From Azoarcus sp. DN11 (lineage in GTDB: Bacteria > Pseudomonadota > Gammaproteobacteria > Burkholderiales > Rhodocyclaceae): a stretch of DNA of 64,000 nucleotides. The translations under genes and the position numbers were made by a program. Where the stretch lies: positions 2,790,001 to 2,854,000 of the forward strand of contig NZ_CP021731.1 of assembly GCF_003628555.1 (NCBI RefSeq), read 5' to 3'. Below are positions 35,327 to 43,364 of this stretch, piece by piece. Position 1 is the stretch's first letter, and each line of letters begins with the position of its first letter. Under the pieces are notes generated by a model. That model had not been told where the DNA came from. It searched no databases and saw only the letters and a program-made list of their open reading frames with translations.

Positions 35327-35650
35327 TCAGCGCTCGAGCAGCTTGAACTTGTCCTTCACGGTCGCCCAGAAACCGGCATCCTCAGGCGCCGGCTTCACCT
35401 CGACGATCGGGATCCACTTCCTGGCGAGTTCCTCGTTGAGCGGAATGAAATGCCGCTGGTCGGCGAGCACGTCATCCTCCGAATAGATCGCATCGACCGG
35501 ACATTCGGCGACGCACAAAGTGCAGTCGATGCATTCGCTCGGGTCGATGACGAGGAAATTCGGGCCTTCGCGGAAGGCGTCGACGGGACAGACATCGACG
35601 CAATCGGTGTGCTTGCACTTGATGCAGGCTTCGGTGACGACATAGGTCAT
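35327..35650 (-). CDS. fdxA: 7Fe ferredoxin FdxA
   Basis: This 107-residue protein has the cysteine pattern of 7Fe ferredoxins: CIKCKHTDCVDVCP (Cys 9, 12, 17, 21) and CIDCTLCVAECP (Cys 40, 43, 46, 50), for one [3Fe-4S] and one [4Fe-4S] cluster. The C-terminal extension (LNEELARKWIPIVEVKP) is characteristic of the Azotobacter FdI type. It is a low-potential electron carrier, often linked to oxidative stress or anaerobic metabolism. It is divergent from the hemerythrin-like gene and shares a palindromic upstream site. Confidence 0.96.
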   Translation of the reverse strand: MTYVVTEACIKCKHTDCVDVCPVDAFREGPNFLVIDPSECIDCTLCVAECPVDAIYSEDDVLADQRHFIPLNEELARKWIPIVEVKPAPEDAGFWATVKDKFKLLER

Positions 35651-35720
35651 GATTTTGCTCTCTCGGGGTGATCGGGTCTTGCAGTGCGGGACCAATGTAG
35701 GGCGGATGCGCCGCGGCCTG

Positions 35721-35736
35721 AATGACAAAAATCATT
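35721..35736. promoter_or_regulatory. FNR/DNR-type palindrome between fdxA and hemerythrin gene
   Basis: A perfect inverted repeat, AATGACAAAAATCATT, matches the TGA-N6-TCA core of the FNR/CRP family (consensus TTGAT-N4-ATCAA). It lies 71 bases before fdxA and 99 bases before the hemerythrin-like gene, so it could control both. The neighbouring Crp/Fnr regulator has the matching recognition residues. Confidence 0.55.
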
Positions 35737-35834
35737 CCCCGCGCCGGACCTGCTCCCTAGGATGGAATCACACCGCACAGACCGGCTCCGCGACAGCCGG
35801 ATGCCGGAATCGCCCACGATTGCTGGAGATCGCC

Positions 35835-36425
35835 ATGTCCGGACACATCCTGAAGTGGCAAGCCGAGCACGCCAACTACCACAAGCTGCTCGACCTGCTG
35901 CAATCCCTTGCCGAAACCTTCATTCACGGCGACGAGCCGGATTACGACCTCATGTCCGACATCGTCTACTACATGACCCAGTATCCCGACCACTACCACC
36001 ATCCACGCGAGGATGTCGCATTCCGGCGCCTGCTTGCGCGCGACCCGGCCATCGCAGCCATCGTCGACGAACTCGCGCACGAGCACGGTGCGATATCCGA
36101 ATGCAGCACGGCGCTGGCAGCCGATCTCGCTGCCGTGGCCAATGGCGCGATGATGTCGCGCTCGACGCTGGCCACGGACGTCCGCAACTACGTCGCCTTC
36201 CTGAAAAATCACATGGATGCCGAAGAGCGCGAGCTCTTCCCGCGACTTGCCGCCGCGCTCGATGACGAAGACTGGTTCCTGGTCGATTCCGCGATCCATT
36301 TTGCTGCGGACCCGATCTTCGGCGATTCCGTGCAGGAGCGCTTCAGGGCCCTCCATCGCCGGATCGCAGGCCAGGCTCACTGCGGATGCAAGATACCCGC
36401 CGCGACCGTCTGCTGCCTCGAATGA
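35835..36425 (+). CDS. Hemerythrin-like di-iron protein
   Basis: This 196-residue protein is a hemerythrin HHE-type four-helix bundle: the first His in QAEHANYHKLLDLL, HYHHPREDVAF, AHEHGAISE, then FLKNHMDAEERELFP. These supply the carboxylate and His ligands of a di-iron site. The C-terminus has a cysteine cluster (CGCKIPAATVCC) beyond the bundle, which is not part of the basic fold. It may sense or buffer oxygen or nitric oxide, or assist iron-sulfur repair. The start has a GGAGA site. Confidence 0.9.
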   Translation: MSGHILKWQAEHANYHKLLDLLQSLAETFIHGDEPDYDLMSDIVYYMTQYPDHYHHPREDVAFRRLLARDPAIAAIVDELAHEHGAISECSTALAADLAAVANGAMMSRSTLATDVRNYVAFLKNHMDAEERELFPRLAAALDDEDWFLVDSAIHFAADPIFGDSVQERFRALHRRIAGQAHCGCKIPAATVCCLE

Positions 36426-36462
36426 GGTCGGGCGCTGGCGGGGAAAACGCCCGGCGCTCCGA

Positions 36463-37809
36463 TCAGGCGGAGGGCCGGGGCCTGTTCCGCTTGTCCGCGT
36501 ACATCGCCTCGTCGGCGTGCTTCAGGATATCGTCCAGATCCTGTCCGTGCCCGGGATGGAGCGCCACCCCAATGCTCGCCCGGGTACGCAGTACCCGCGC
36601 GTCGAGATCGAACGGATGGCTGATCACTTCCCGGATCTTGACCGCAACCTGGTGTGCATCCTCGGGCGTCTGGATGTCCTCGAGCAGCACAACGAATTCG
36701 TCACCGCCCAGACGTGCTACCGAATCGGCCGCGCGCACACAGCGTTGCAGCCGGCGTGCCACCTCCCGCAGCAGCCGGTCTCCGCACGCGTGGCCGAGCG
36801 AATCATTGACCTGCTTGAAATCATCGAGGTCGATGTAAAGCACCGCCATGAGCGCCTGAGTGCGGGCGCATCGGGTCACGGCCGCATCGACGCGCTCCTT
36901 GAAAACGCGGCGATTCGGCAGCCCGGTCAGCTCGTCGTAGCGCGCCGCCCGCTGCAGCTCCGCCTTCGTCTGGGCCCGATCGATCGCGATCGCGACCTGG
37001 TCCGCGATGAAATGCAGCAGCTTCCGATCCTTGTCCGAATACTGCGTGCCCGGATCGCTCTTCAGCACGAGGACCCCGATCGTGTCGTACTGGACGATCA
37101 ACGGCAGTGCCAGCCAGGAGCCGTCGTCGTCGACATGCACATGCCCAGCCTCTCCGCACGACGCGGTCAACGCGGCGCCGCGCAACTGCAACGGCCGACC
37201 GCCGCAGAGCACCTGGGTGCAGAATTCGCATGCAAGCGGTTCGGGCAGAAGGGGCGAATTCCCCTGCCCGTCCATCTGGTAGGAGAAATCGAGCTGCCGC
37301 GTCCGCCTGTCGCAGGTGGCAAGCGCAAAACCGGCTACCGGCACAAGACCGGCGACGATGCGGTGTATCTCGCGCAGCAGGACGTCGAGGTCCTCGGCAT
37401 CGTGCACGGCTTCCGAAATTGCGTACGTCGCGCGCTGAATGGCCTCGGCGCGCTTCAACTCGGTGACGTCGCGCGCGACCCCGATCCGCAGTTGGTCCTT
37501 CTCGGACCAGCATGCCGACCACATGAGGTCGACGCGATGCCCATTCTTGTGGACGTAGCGGTTCGCGAACCCGACGCGTGCACGACCGGCGACGATCTCA
37601 CCAGCCTCCTGCATTGTCCGCTCGCGGTCTTCCGGGGCGAGAAAATCGAACAGGTGACGGCCGACCATTTCATCGGCCGAATAGCCGAGAATCCGCTCGC
37701 ACGCAGCGCTCACATACACGATGCGTCCACCGGGGGCGACGAGGAACACCACGTCGAGGAGCAGATCGACGAAGTTGGGCAGACGATCATCGCGCGGGAT
37801 CGCAGACAT
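36463..37809 (-). CDS. Diguanylate cyclase, PAS-GAF-GGDEF
   Basis: This 448-residue protein makes cyclic di-GMP. The N-terminal PAS domain (about 8-125, IVYVSAACERILGYSADEMVGR) is followed by a GAF domain (about 150-280) and a GGDEF domain with intact catalytic loop ARLGGDEFVVLLED. The RxxD product-inhibition site (RAAD) lies five residues before it. There is no EAL domain or membrane segment, so it is soluble. The signal is unknown. It is convergent with the hemerythrin-like gene. Confidence 0.93.
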   Translation of the reverse strand: MSAIPRDDRLPNFVDLLLDVVFLVAPGGRIVYVSAACERILGYSADEMVGRHLFDFLAPEDRERTMQEAGEIVAGRARVGFANRYVHKNGHRVDLMWSACWSEKDQLRIGVARDVTELKRAEAIQRATYAISEAVHDAEDLDVLLREIHRIVAGLVPVAGFALATCDRRTRQLDFSYQMDGQGNSPLLPEPLACEFCTQVLCGGRPLQLRGAALTASCGEAGHVHVDDDGSWLALPLIVQYDTIGVLVLKSDPGTQYSDKDRKLLHFIADQVAIAIDRAQTKAELQRAARYDELTGLPNRRVFKERVDAAVTRCARTQALMAVLYIDLDDFKQVNDSLGHACGDRLLREVARRLQRCVRAADSVARLGGDEFVVLLEDIQTPEDAHQVAVKIREVISHPFDLDARVLRTRASIGVALHPGHGQDLDDILKHADEAMYADKRNRPRPSA

Positions 37810-37928
37810 CCGGATAGATTACTATCGAAAGGGCAAGGTATGCAGGGAGCTTGACACGGATTCGGCGAGGGAAGCCTGTGCCCCGCATCGGCCACGTCCC
37901 GAATTTCGCCGGCCGGGCCGGCGGCGCG

Positions 37929-38615
37929 TCAGGCCTTGCTGCGGCCCGACCTGCCCTTCTTCTCGCGCTCGCCTTTCGCTCCTGCTTTCCTTGTGGCGTT
38001 GCGGCCTGCTTCGGCCTGGTCTAGCCATAGCAGGGCATCCACGTAGGTCATGAATTGCTGCAGGTACTCCGGCGATATTTCGCGCATCTGCCGGAGCGAC
38101 TGCAGGACGAGGAAATGCGAGTTGAGCGGGCCGGCGTTCTCCGGCGCCTGGGCGAACGCCTGCGACAGCTGCCGGTCGACGCTGAGCCGCGACCAGGTGC
38201 TGCGGAAATACCTGACCGATCTCAGTTCCGCTTGCGGTTCGGCGACGGGATCTGCTGCCGGTATCGCTCCGCCCGCCTCGCCGTCCGCCCCCTGGCGGGC
38301 AATGTGGGCCAGCAGCTCACCCAGGGGCGTGCCACCCTGCCCTTCGGGCCGCACGAGCGGCTCGTGGTCCTTGTCCTCCACTCGCTCGAAGCGTTCGCGA
38401 TAGTCGCTCACCACACTGGCCAGCCGGGTATCGAGAAGACGTCTGGCATCGCCATGACAGGCCAGCGAGCGCCGCGCGAGCGCCTCGATGAAGCGAAAGC
38501 GGATCGGATCGAAGCGCTCCGCACCGCGTGCGCGCAGGGATTCCATCAGCCGGTCGGTATCGATTCTTGCAGGCGGATTCCGCGCCGGCAAACCGCACCC
38601 GGCCGGATCAGCCAT
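37929..38615 (-). CDS. DUF2894 protein, last gene of the stator-like operon
   Basis: This 228-residue protein matches DUF2894, a family without known function. It has a conserved-looking N-terminal part (FDPIRFRFIEALARRSLACHG, residues about 35-55), a middle with FRSTWSRLSVDRQLSQAFAQAPENAGPLNSH-like text (about 145-175) and a Lys/Arg/Gly-rich tail. It has no membrane helix. The start overlaps the OmpA-like gene by eight bases, so translation is probably coupled to the motor genes. The basic tail could bind nucleic acid, but this is only a guess. Confidence 0.8.
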   Translation of the reverse strand: MADPAGCGLPARNPPARIDTDRLMESLRARGAERFDPIRFRFIEALARRSLACHGDARRLLDTRLASVVSDYRERFERVEDKDHEPLVRPEGQGGTPLGELLAHIARQGADGEAGGAIPAADPVAEPQAELRSVRYFRSTWSRLSVDRQLSQAFAQAPENAGPLNSHFLVLQSLRQMREISPEYLQQFMTYVDALLWLDQAEAGRNATRKAGAKGEREKKGRSGRSKA

Positions 38616-39249
38616 TCCCGCCACCCGCCTTGCCTCCCTTGGGAACCGGCGCCATCTCGACGCGACGGTTGCGGGCACGCCCATCGGCGTCGGCGTTGGA
38701 CGCCACCGGCTGCTCCTGCCCGAAGGCCGCAGCAAACACCGAGGACGATGGAACGCCCTCGTCGACCAGCGCCCGGGTCACCGTCAGGGCGCGCTGGGCC
38801 GAGAGTTCCAGGTTGTCGGCGAACTGCCGGTTGGTGTCGCGCACAGGCCGGTCATCGGTGAAGCCGCTCACCATCAGCATCTCGTCGTTCACGGCGAGAT
38901 AGGCGGCCAGCGGCGGCGCCAGGCTCCTGAGCAGCTGCCGGCCTTCCGGCTGCAGCTCGTCCGAATTGAGTGCGAACAGCACGCTGCCACTGATGCCGAT
39001 GCGCCCATCGTTGAGCGTCACGCGCCCCGCGGCGAGCGGCACCGCGAGGGCTTTCTCCAGCGCCGCGCGCCGCTGCTCCTCGGCGTTGCGCTTCCGCACC
39101 TCCGCCTCGAGGCTGGTCACGAGATCGAGCTGCACGCCGAGCACGCCGACGAGTATCAGCACGAACGCCCCCAGCAGGCCCGACATCAGGTCGCCGAAGA
39201 CCGCCCATACGGGCGTCGACTGTTCGATGCCTGCTTCGAGCTCGTCCAT
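38608..39249 (-). CDS. OmpA/MotB-like stator subunit (ZorB-like)
   Basis: This 213-residue protein has one N-terminal membrane helix with a conserved-looking Asp at its start (FGDLMSGLLGAFVLILVGVL, Asp near residue 20), as in MotB, PomB and ZorB, where the Asp conducts ions. A coiled segment and a C-terminal OmpA-like peptidoglycan-binding domain follow (FTDDRPVRDT, LSAQRALTVTRALV, GRARNRRVEM). It is the natural partner of the DUF802 protein, whose stop is two bases upstream. The pair looks like an ion-driven motor unit. Confidence 0.85.
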   Translation of the reverse strand: MDELEAGIEQSTPVWAVFGDLMSGLLGAFVLILVGVLGVQLDLVTSLEAEVRKRNAEEQRRAALEKALAVPLAAGRVTLNDGRIGISGSVLFALNSDELQPEGRQLLRSLAPPLAAYLAVNDEMLMVSGFTDDRPVRDTNRQFADNLELSAQRALTVTRALVDEGVPSSSVFAAAFGQEQPVASNADADGRARNRRVEMAPVPKGGKAGGGNG

Positions 39250-39251
39250 CC

Positions 39252-41177
39252 TCAGACCTCGCCGGCGACGAGCGCCTGTCGTCCGGAAAGCGCCTGCAGG
39301 TCATCGACGATCTGTCGCTGCGACATGATCGAGAGATCGATGATTTCCCGCGCCTGGGCCACGTAATAGGCAAGCTGCTCGTCGCTGCGCGCGAGCGACT
39401 TGTCCAGCGCCCCTTCGATGCGCTGCAGCGTCGTCATGAGCCTGTCGTTGGATTCGGTGAAGAGCTGCACCGCGAGCCCGAACGCCTCGCTCAGGCTGGC
39501 AACCTCGACCGCTCCGCCGGTAATCTCGCTGGCGACTTCGACCATCCGCGCCGACTCCGCGTCGATGTTCTCCACGAAGCGGTTGCCGGCACGCTCGAGC
39601 ATTCCCGACGACGAAGCCACCAGCGCGTCGATCGCCTCCCTCTGTTCGGTGGATGCGCGATTGATCGCATCGAGCAGCGTGTTCAGCGTTTCCATGATGC
39701 GGCTGCGCTCGGCCAGCAGTTCGTTGTCGCGCGCGCTGCTCGCCGAAAGCTCGTGCCGCAGCTGGCCGATGACTTCCGCCGCAGCCCGTGGCGCTTCGGC
39801 CGCCGTCAGCATGAGGCGGGAGACTTCGGCAATGGTGTTGCCAGCCTGGGCTTCCACGGAAGTCGCGATGTCGCGGGCAGTCTCACCCAGGGTCTCGCAG
39901 ATGTGCTCCTGCCGCGCCAGCGTCTGCGCGCCGACCTCGTGCCACTCGCGCTGCAGCGACACTGCCATCGACTCCAGCGCCCGGGTCTGTGCAACCCGTC
40001 GCGCCTCGTCGCCGGCCGCCAGCTCGGCCTGCAGGGCTCGTGCCGATTCGGCGATCGTCGCGACGAGCGCCGTCGAGCGCTGCGCGAAGGTATCGGCAAA
40101 GGCTTCGAGCGACGTGTGCAGATCTCCGGCGAGGCGGTCGCTGGTGCGTTCATGCTGGGTCAGCGCCGTCGTCCAGGTATCCGCCACCGCGGCGACGCTC
40201 GCGTCGAAGCGTTGGGCAATGCCGTCGAGCTGCGTCCCAACCGCCTGCGCGACGCGTTCCTGCAACGCGGCGGTTTCGCGCGCAATCCCGTCCATCGTGG
40301 AGGCGACCACGGGCTGGATCGTCTCGCCGGCCAGGCGGGTGCTCTCGGTCAGGCTCGCCCTGAGGGATTTGTCGACCGAACGCGCCAGATCCGAATACAT
40401 CTCCCGCGCGTCGCGGTGGAAACGCTCCTGCCCGGAAACCAGTTGCTCGTTCAGTTCCCTGCCCTGCCGGTCCATCTGCGCCATCATCGCGTCAAACTTC
40501 GCTACCAGCTCCGGCAGAACCTGTGCCTGCAGCTGCAGGGCCTTGTAGGTTTCCTGGCGTTGATGGGCGAGCAAAAATCCGCGCAGCGTCGTGGCGATGC
40601 GGGTGTCGAGCAGCTGTCCCGCCTGCAGCCGCTCGCGCCGGCACACGGCGGAAATCAGACCCAGCATCGCGGAGGCCGCGACACCGGCCACCGAGGTGCC
40701 GAACGCCACCCCCAGGCCCCGCACCGGCGCAGCAAGCGATGCACGGATCGCCTCCAGGTTCGTCGTGCTTTCCAGCGCGATGACGGCTCCCTTGAGCGTC
40801 ACGACCATGCCGAGAAAGGTCCCCAGCATCCCCAGCAGCACCAGCAGGCCCACGAGGTATGGCGTCATCGCCGGGCCCGGGAGCCCGACGCGCTCGCCCT
40901 CGATACGCAGGCGCACCGGGTTCTGCAGCGAACCCGGCAAGCCGCGCAGCCACTCGCCCGCGTTCTCCAGCCCATCGGGAATGACGTCGAGCGCCCGTGC
41001 CAGTGCCGACGTGCTGCGATGAAAGTGCAGCAGTTCGACCGCGCCCGTCACGTACACGAAACCGATCAGCGCCGTCATCGTCAGCGCCAGCGCACTCGAC
41101 CCGACATACCCGGCGCCGACCCACAGCACGGCAATCAGGCCGACGGCGAAGGCCACTCCACAGATCGTTCTATTCAT
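39252..41177 (-). CDS. DUF802 protein, MotA/TolQ-like with long coiled tail (ZorA-like)
   Basis: This 641-residue protein has two N-terminal helices (residues about 5-45) and a second pair (about 108-180) with PYLVGLLVLLGMLGTFLGM and PVRGLGVAFGTSVAGVAAS, which resemble the MotA/TolQ/ExbB channel helices. From about residue 200 to the end it is a long helical, coiled-coil-type cytoplasmic tail full of Ala, Glu, Gln and Arg. Zorya's ZorA has the same plan. The start overlaps the DUF3348 gene by ATGA. The annotation as DUF802 is from remembered family features; the motor role is inference. Confidence 0.8.
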   Translation of the reverse strand: MNRTICGVAFAVGLIAVLWVGAGYVGSSALALTMTALIGFVYVTGAVELLHFHRSTSALARALDVIPDGLENAGEWLRGLPGSLQNPVRLRIEGERVGLPGPAMTPYLVGLLVLLGMLGTFLGMVVTLKGAVIALESTTNLEAIRASLAAPVRGLGVAFGTSVAGVAASAMLGLISAVCRRERLQAGQLLDTRIATTLRGFLLAHQRQETYKALQLQAQVLPELVAKFDAMMAQMDRQGRELNEQLVSGQERFHRDAREMYSDLARSVDKSLRASLTESTRLAGETIQPVVASTMDGIARETAALQERVAQAVGTQLDGIAQRFDASVAAVADTWTTALTQHERTSDRLAGDLHTSLEAFADTFAQRSTALVATIAESARALQAELAAGDEARRVAQTRALESMAVSLQREWHEVGAQTLARQEHICETLGETARDIATSVEAQAGNTIAEVSRLMLTAAEAPRAAAEVIGQLRHELSASSARDNELLAERSRIMETLNTLLDAINRASTEQREAIDALVASSSGMLERAGNRFVENIDAESARMVEVASEITGGAVEVASLSEAFGLAVQLFTESNDRLMTTLQRIEGALDKSLARSDEQLAYYVAQAREIIDLSIMSQRQIVDDLQALSGRQALVAGEV

Positions 41178-41944
41178 TGCTTCCCTGTTGCCACATTCTC
41201 GAGTGCCGCGATCATCCCCGCGACCGGTTGCAAGCGAAGGTCCAGCTCAGCCAGCAGCACGGACTGCATCTCCCGGCAGAACCCTGCCAGCCACCCGCCG
41301 GGCTGCATCCACCGGCCAGAGTCGTCAGCAGCCTGCGCCTCGGCCAGCTTCAGCTGATGCAATTTGTACAAGTGATCGAAGCGCCTGCCCAGGAGCCCCG
41401 GCACCGTCGCCAGCAGGTCACGCTCGCGGCCGGCCAGCGCCTGCTCCATCACCGCATCGAGCGCCGCGAGCCGCGCGAGAGCGGGCGTCTGCCCGGACAG
41501 CGCCGCGCGCACCGTGATCCGCAAGGGGCCGATGCTCGCGCTCATGTCCCGCTGATGGGCGAGGTAGTACCGATGGTAGGGCGCGAAATCGGCCGCGCTC
41601 TCGATGCTCGCCTGCGGATCCGGCGTCGGCAGCTCGATTCGCGCCCGGCCGGGCCTGATCACCCCATCGGTGGTGATCGACTCCACCAGCGCAGCACGCA
41701 CACGGGCCAGCGCCTGTCGTGCGGCCGAGCTTTCCGCCGAAGGGGCCGCGGCCAGGACGTCAGGCGCCGCCTTGTCGGCATTGATCACCGAGAACAGCGT
41801 CAGCGCGTCCGCGAAACCCAGCCATTGACCGAGCCTGTCCGCAAAAGACTGCTTCGACGCGGCCACGTCCGCGACCGCGAGATCGGCAAGCGCGCGTACC
41901 AGATTCGAACTATTGAATCGCGTACGCGGCAAACCCTGCGCCAT
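41174..41944 (-). CDS. DUF3348 protein, first gene of the stator-like operon
   Basis: This 256-residue protein matches DUF3348: LPRTRFNSSNLVRALADLAV at the N-terminus, FADRLGQWLGFADALTLFSVI and, near the middle, FAPYHRYYLAHQRDMSASIGPLR-type text (about 130-155). It is soluble and helical. No function is known. It starts the operon with overlapping stops and starts. Before the islands inserted, it would have followed guaA by about 53 bases. Confidence 0.83.
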   Translation of the reverse strand: MAQGLPRTRFNSSNLVRALADLAVADVAASKQSFADRLGQWLGFADALTLFSVINADKAAPDVLAAAPSAESSAARQALARVRAALVESITTDGVIRPGRARIELPTPDPQASIESAADFAPYHRYYLAHQRDMSASIGPLRITVRAALSGQTPALARLAALDAVMEQALAGRERDLLATVPGLLGRRFDHLYKLHQLKLAEAQAADDSGRWMQPGGWLAGFCREMQSVLLAELDLRLQPVAGMIAALENVATGKQ

Positions 41945-41997
41945 ACCGAAATCGACGCCCGATCGGCGAGACAACGGGAGAGGCTGCTACGACCCGA

Positions 41998-42012
41998 TCA
42001 CTCCCACTCGAT
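41998..42012. repeat. Distal attachment site core (attachment repeat 1)
   Basis: TCACTCCCACTCGAT is identical to the last codons plus stop of guaA (55153-55167). It marks the outer end of the inserted DNA, next to the DUF3348 operon. It shares six more bases (TGTCAA) with the copy at 44549. Confidence 0.85.
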
Positions 42013-42072
42013 TGTCAACAGGACCATGGAAACCTTTGTGTAGCAAGGCTTCAGGCCTGATGCGGGTGGCTA

Positions 42073-42093
42073 ATACCGACAGCGATACCGACA
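42073..42093 (+). repeat. Paired arm-type repeats, island A left end
   Basis: Two copies of ATACCGACA begin 12 bases apart (42073 and 42085). The first starts 61 bases after the end of the attachment core. Spacing and sequence correspond to the pair at 44624, so they are probably integrase arm-binding sites. Confidence 0.65.
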
Positions 42094-42238
42094 AGTTGCC
42101 GCGCCTCGACGAGGCGACCTGATAGCTCCATATAGGCTCATGTTGCCCCGTCGTACCGACATCGCCCTCGGCTCCCTCAAAACTGCCCGACTGAGGGGTG
42201 GATTAGCCCCTTCCAACTGGCAGAACCCCGTCGAATGT

Positions 42239-42395
42239 TGACGGTTAACGGTATCAAAGGCGGCCTCCACCCCTGCTCTGACATAGCAGCGGCAGCGTCT
42301 TCAGAGGGGCTAACGGTATCAGACCCGGAGTCGCCCCCCGTATCTTGACGGTATCAACGAGTGAAGGGTCTCGGACACCCGTTCTGATACCGTCA
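42239..42395. repeat. Cluster of inverted 9-mer repeats in island A
   Basis: TGACGGTTA (42239), TAACGGTAT (42311) and TGACGGTAT (42346) are full or partial reverse complements of ATACCGTCA, and a direct copy sits at 42387. They may be remains of another element end or extra recombinase/excisionase sites. Confidence 0.5.
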
Positions 42396-42626
42396 AGTCA
42401 GCGTCAAGTCGTCCCTTAGGGCGCCACCAAAGCCTACCGACGCGGCTAAAAGGACGCATCAACACCTCCGACGCCCAACAGCCTGTTTGATGCTCCTCAA
42501 AGAATTCGGCAATGGCCGCCTCACACTGCCGTATTTGCAAATATATAACCAATCGTAAGTAAACTGCGATTACCGAACTTCATTCAAAGCTTGCCAAGCA
42601 ATTGACTCGGTGCTAAATATCGCAAC

Positions 42627-43364
42627 ATGGCTGCGACTGAGCGAAACAAGCTAAACAACCTCTACCGCCACTGGGCCCCAGGCACGCCGCTGACCTCCAA
42701 GGATCTGGCAGCGCTGGGCATTTCAGCCGATTTGGCGGTGCACTACGTGCGCGCCGGTTGGATGACACGGCTGCTACGCGGGGTCTATAGCCGGCCCAAC
42801 GATGTGCTGGCCTTGCACCCCTGCCTGGTACTGCTACAGCGCAGCATCGAGGGCTTGCATGTGGGAGGCAAGACGGCGCTCGATTGGTACGGAGTGCGGC
42901 ACTATTTGGCGCAGCAGCCGGTGCTGCAGTTGTACGGGTGGGCGGCGGCCCGACTACCCGATTGGTTCTCCGAGCGTTTTCCGGCGGAGTATCACCGCAA
43001 GCGCCTATTCGATGAGGCACCGGACGATCCCTTGCACGCGGCGCCCTTTGAGAAGCGCGATGGGGCCCCACGGGTGTCGGCACCAGAACGCGCACTGCTC
43101 GAGTTGCTCAGCGAGGTTGGCGTGCGCCAGCCCTTGCAGGAGGCGCGTGAACTGATGGAGAGCGCATACAGTCTGCGCGCCGACGTGCTGCGCGCCTTGT
43201 TGCAGCACTGCACGAGCGTGAAGACGGTGCGCCTGTGCCTGCAGCTTGGACGTGAACTCGCCCTACCTTGGGCAGCGAAACTGGATGCAGCCGAGTTGCC
43301 GACCGGCAGCGGACGCGCCTGGGTATCGCGCTCCGCGGATGGCTTGCTGGTGCTCAAGCCATGA
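42627..43364 (+). CDS. abiEi: AbiEi-type antitoxin
   Basis: This 245-residue protein has an N-terminal winged-helix region (GTPLTSKDLAALGISADLAVHYVRAGWMTRLLRGVYS) and an AbiEi C-terminal part including ALDWYGVRHYLA and APERALLELLSEVG. In type IV AbiE systems this protein represses the operon and counters AbiEii, giving phage abortive infection. The stop overlaps abiEii by ATGA. It is the only operon in island A. Confidence 0.9.
   Translation: MAATERNKLNNLYRHWAPGTPLTSKDLAALGISADLAVHYVRAGWMTRLLRGVYSRPNDVLALHPCLVLLQRSIEGLHVGGKTALDWYGVRHYLAQQPVLQLYGWAAARLPDWFSERFPAEYHRKRLFDEAPDDPLHAAPFEKRDGAPRVSAPERALLELLSEVGVRQPLQEARELMESAYSLRADVLRALLQHCTSVKTVRLCLQLGRELALPWAAKLDAAELPTGSGRAWVSRSADGLLVLKP

Larger units (their letters stand above)
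42013..42626. other. Non-coding left flank of island A
   Basis: This 614-base stretch has no believable gene. It contains the left-end repeat pair (42073-42093), a cluster of inverted copies of the same 9-mer (42239-42354) and one direct copy (42387-42395). The last 100 bases are A/T-rich (AAATATATAACCAATCG region) and probably hold the promoter of abiEi. Confidence 0.6.
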
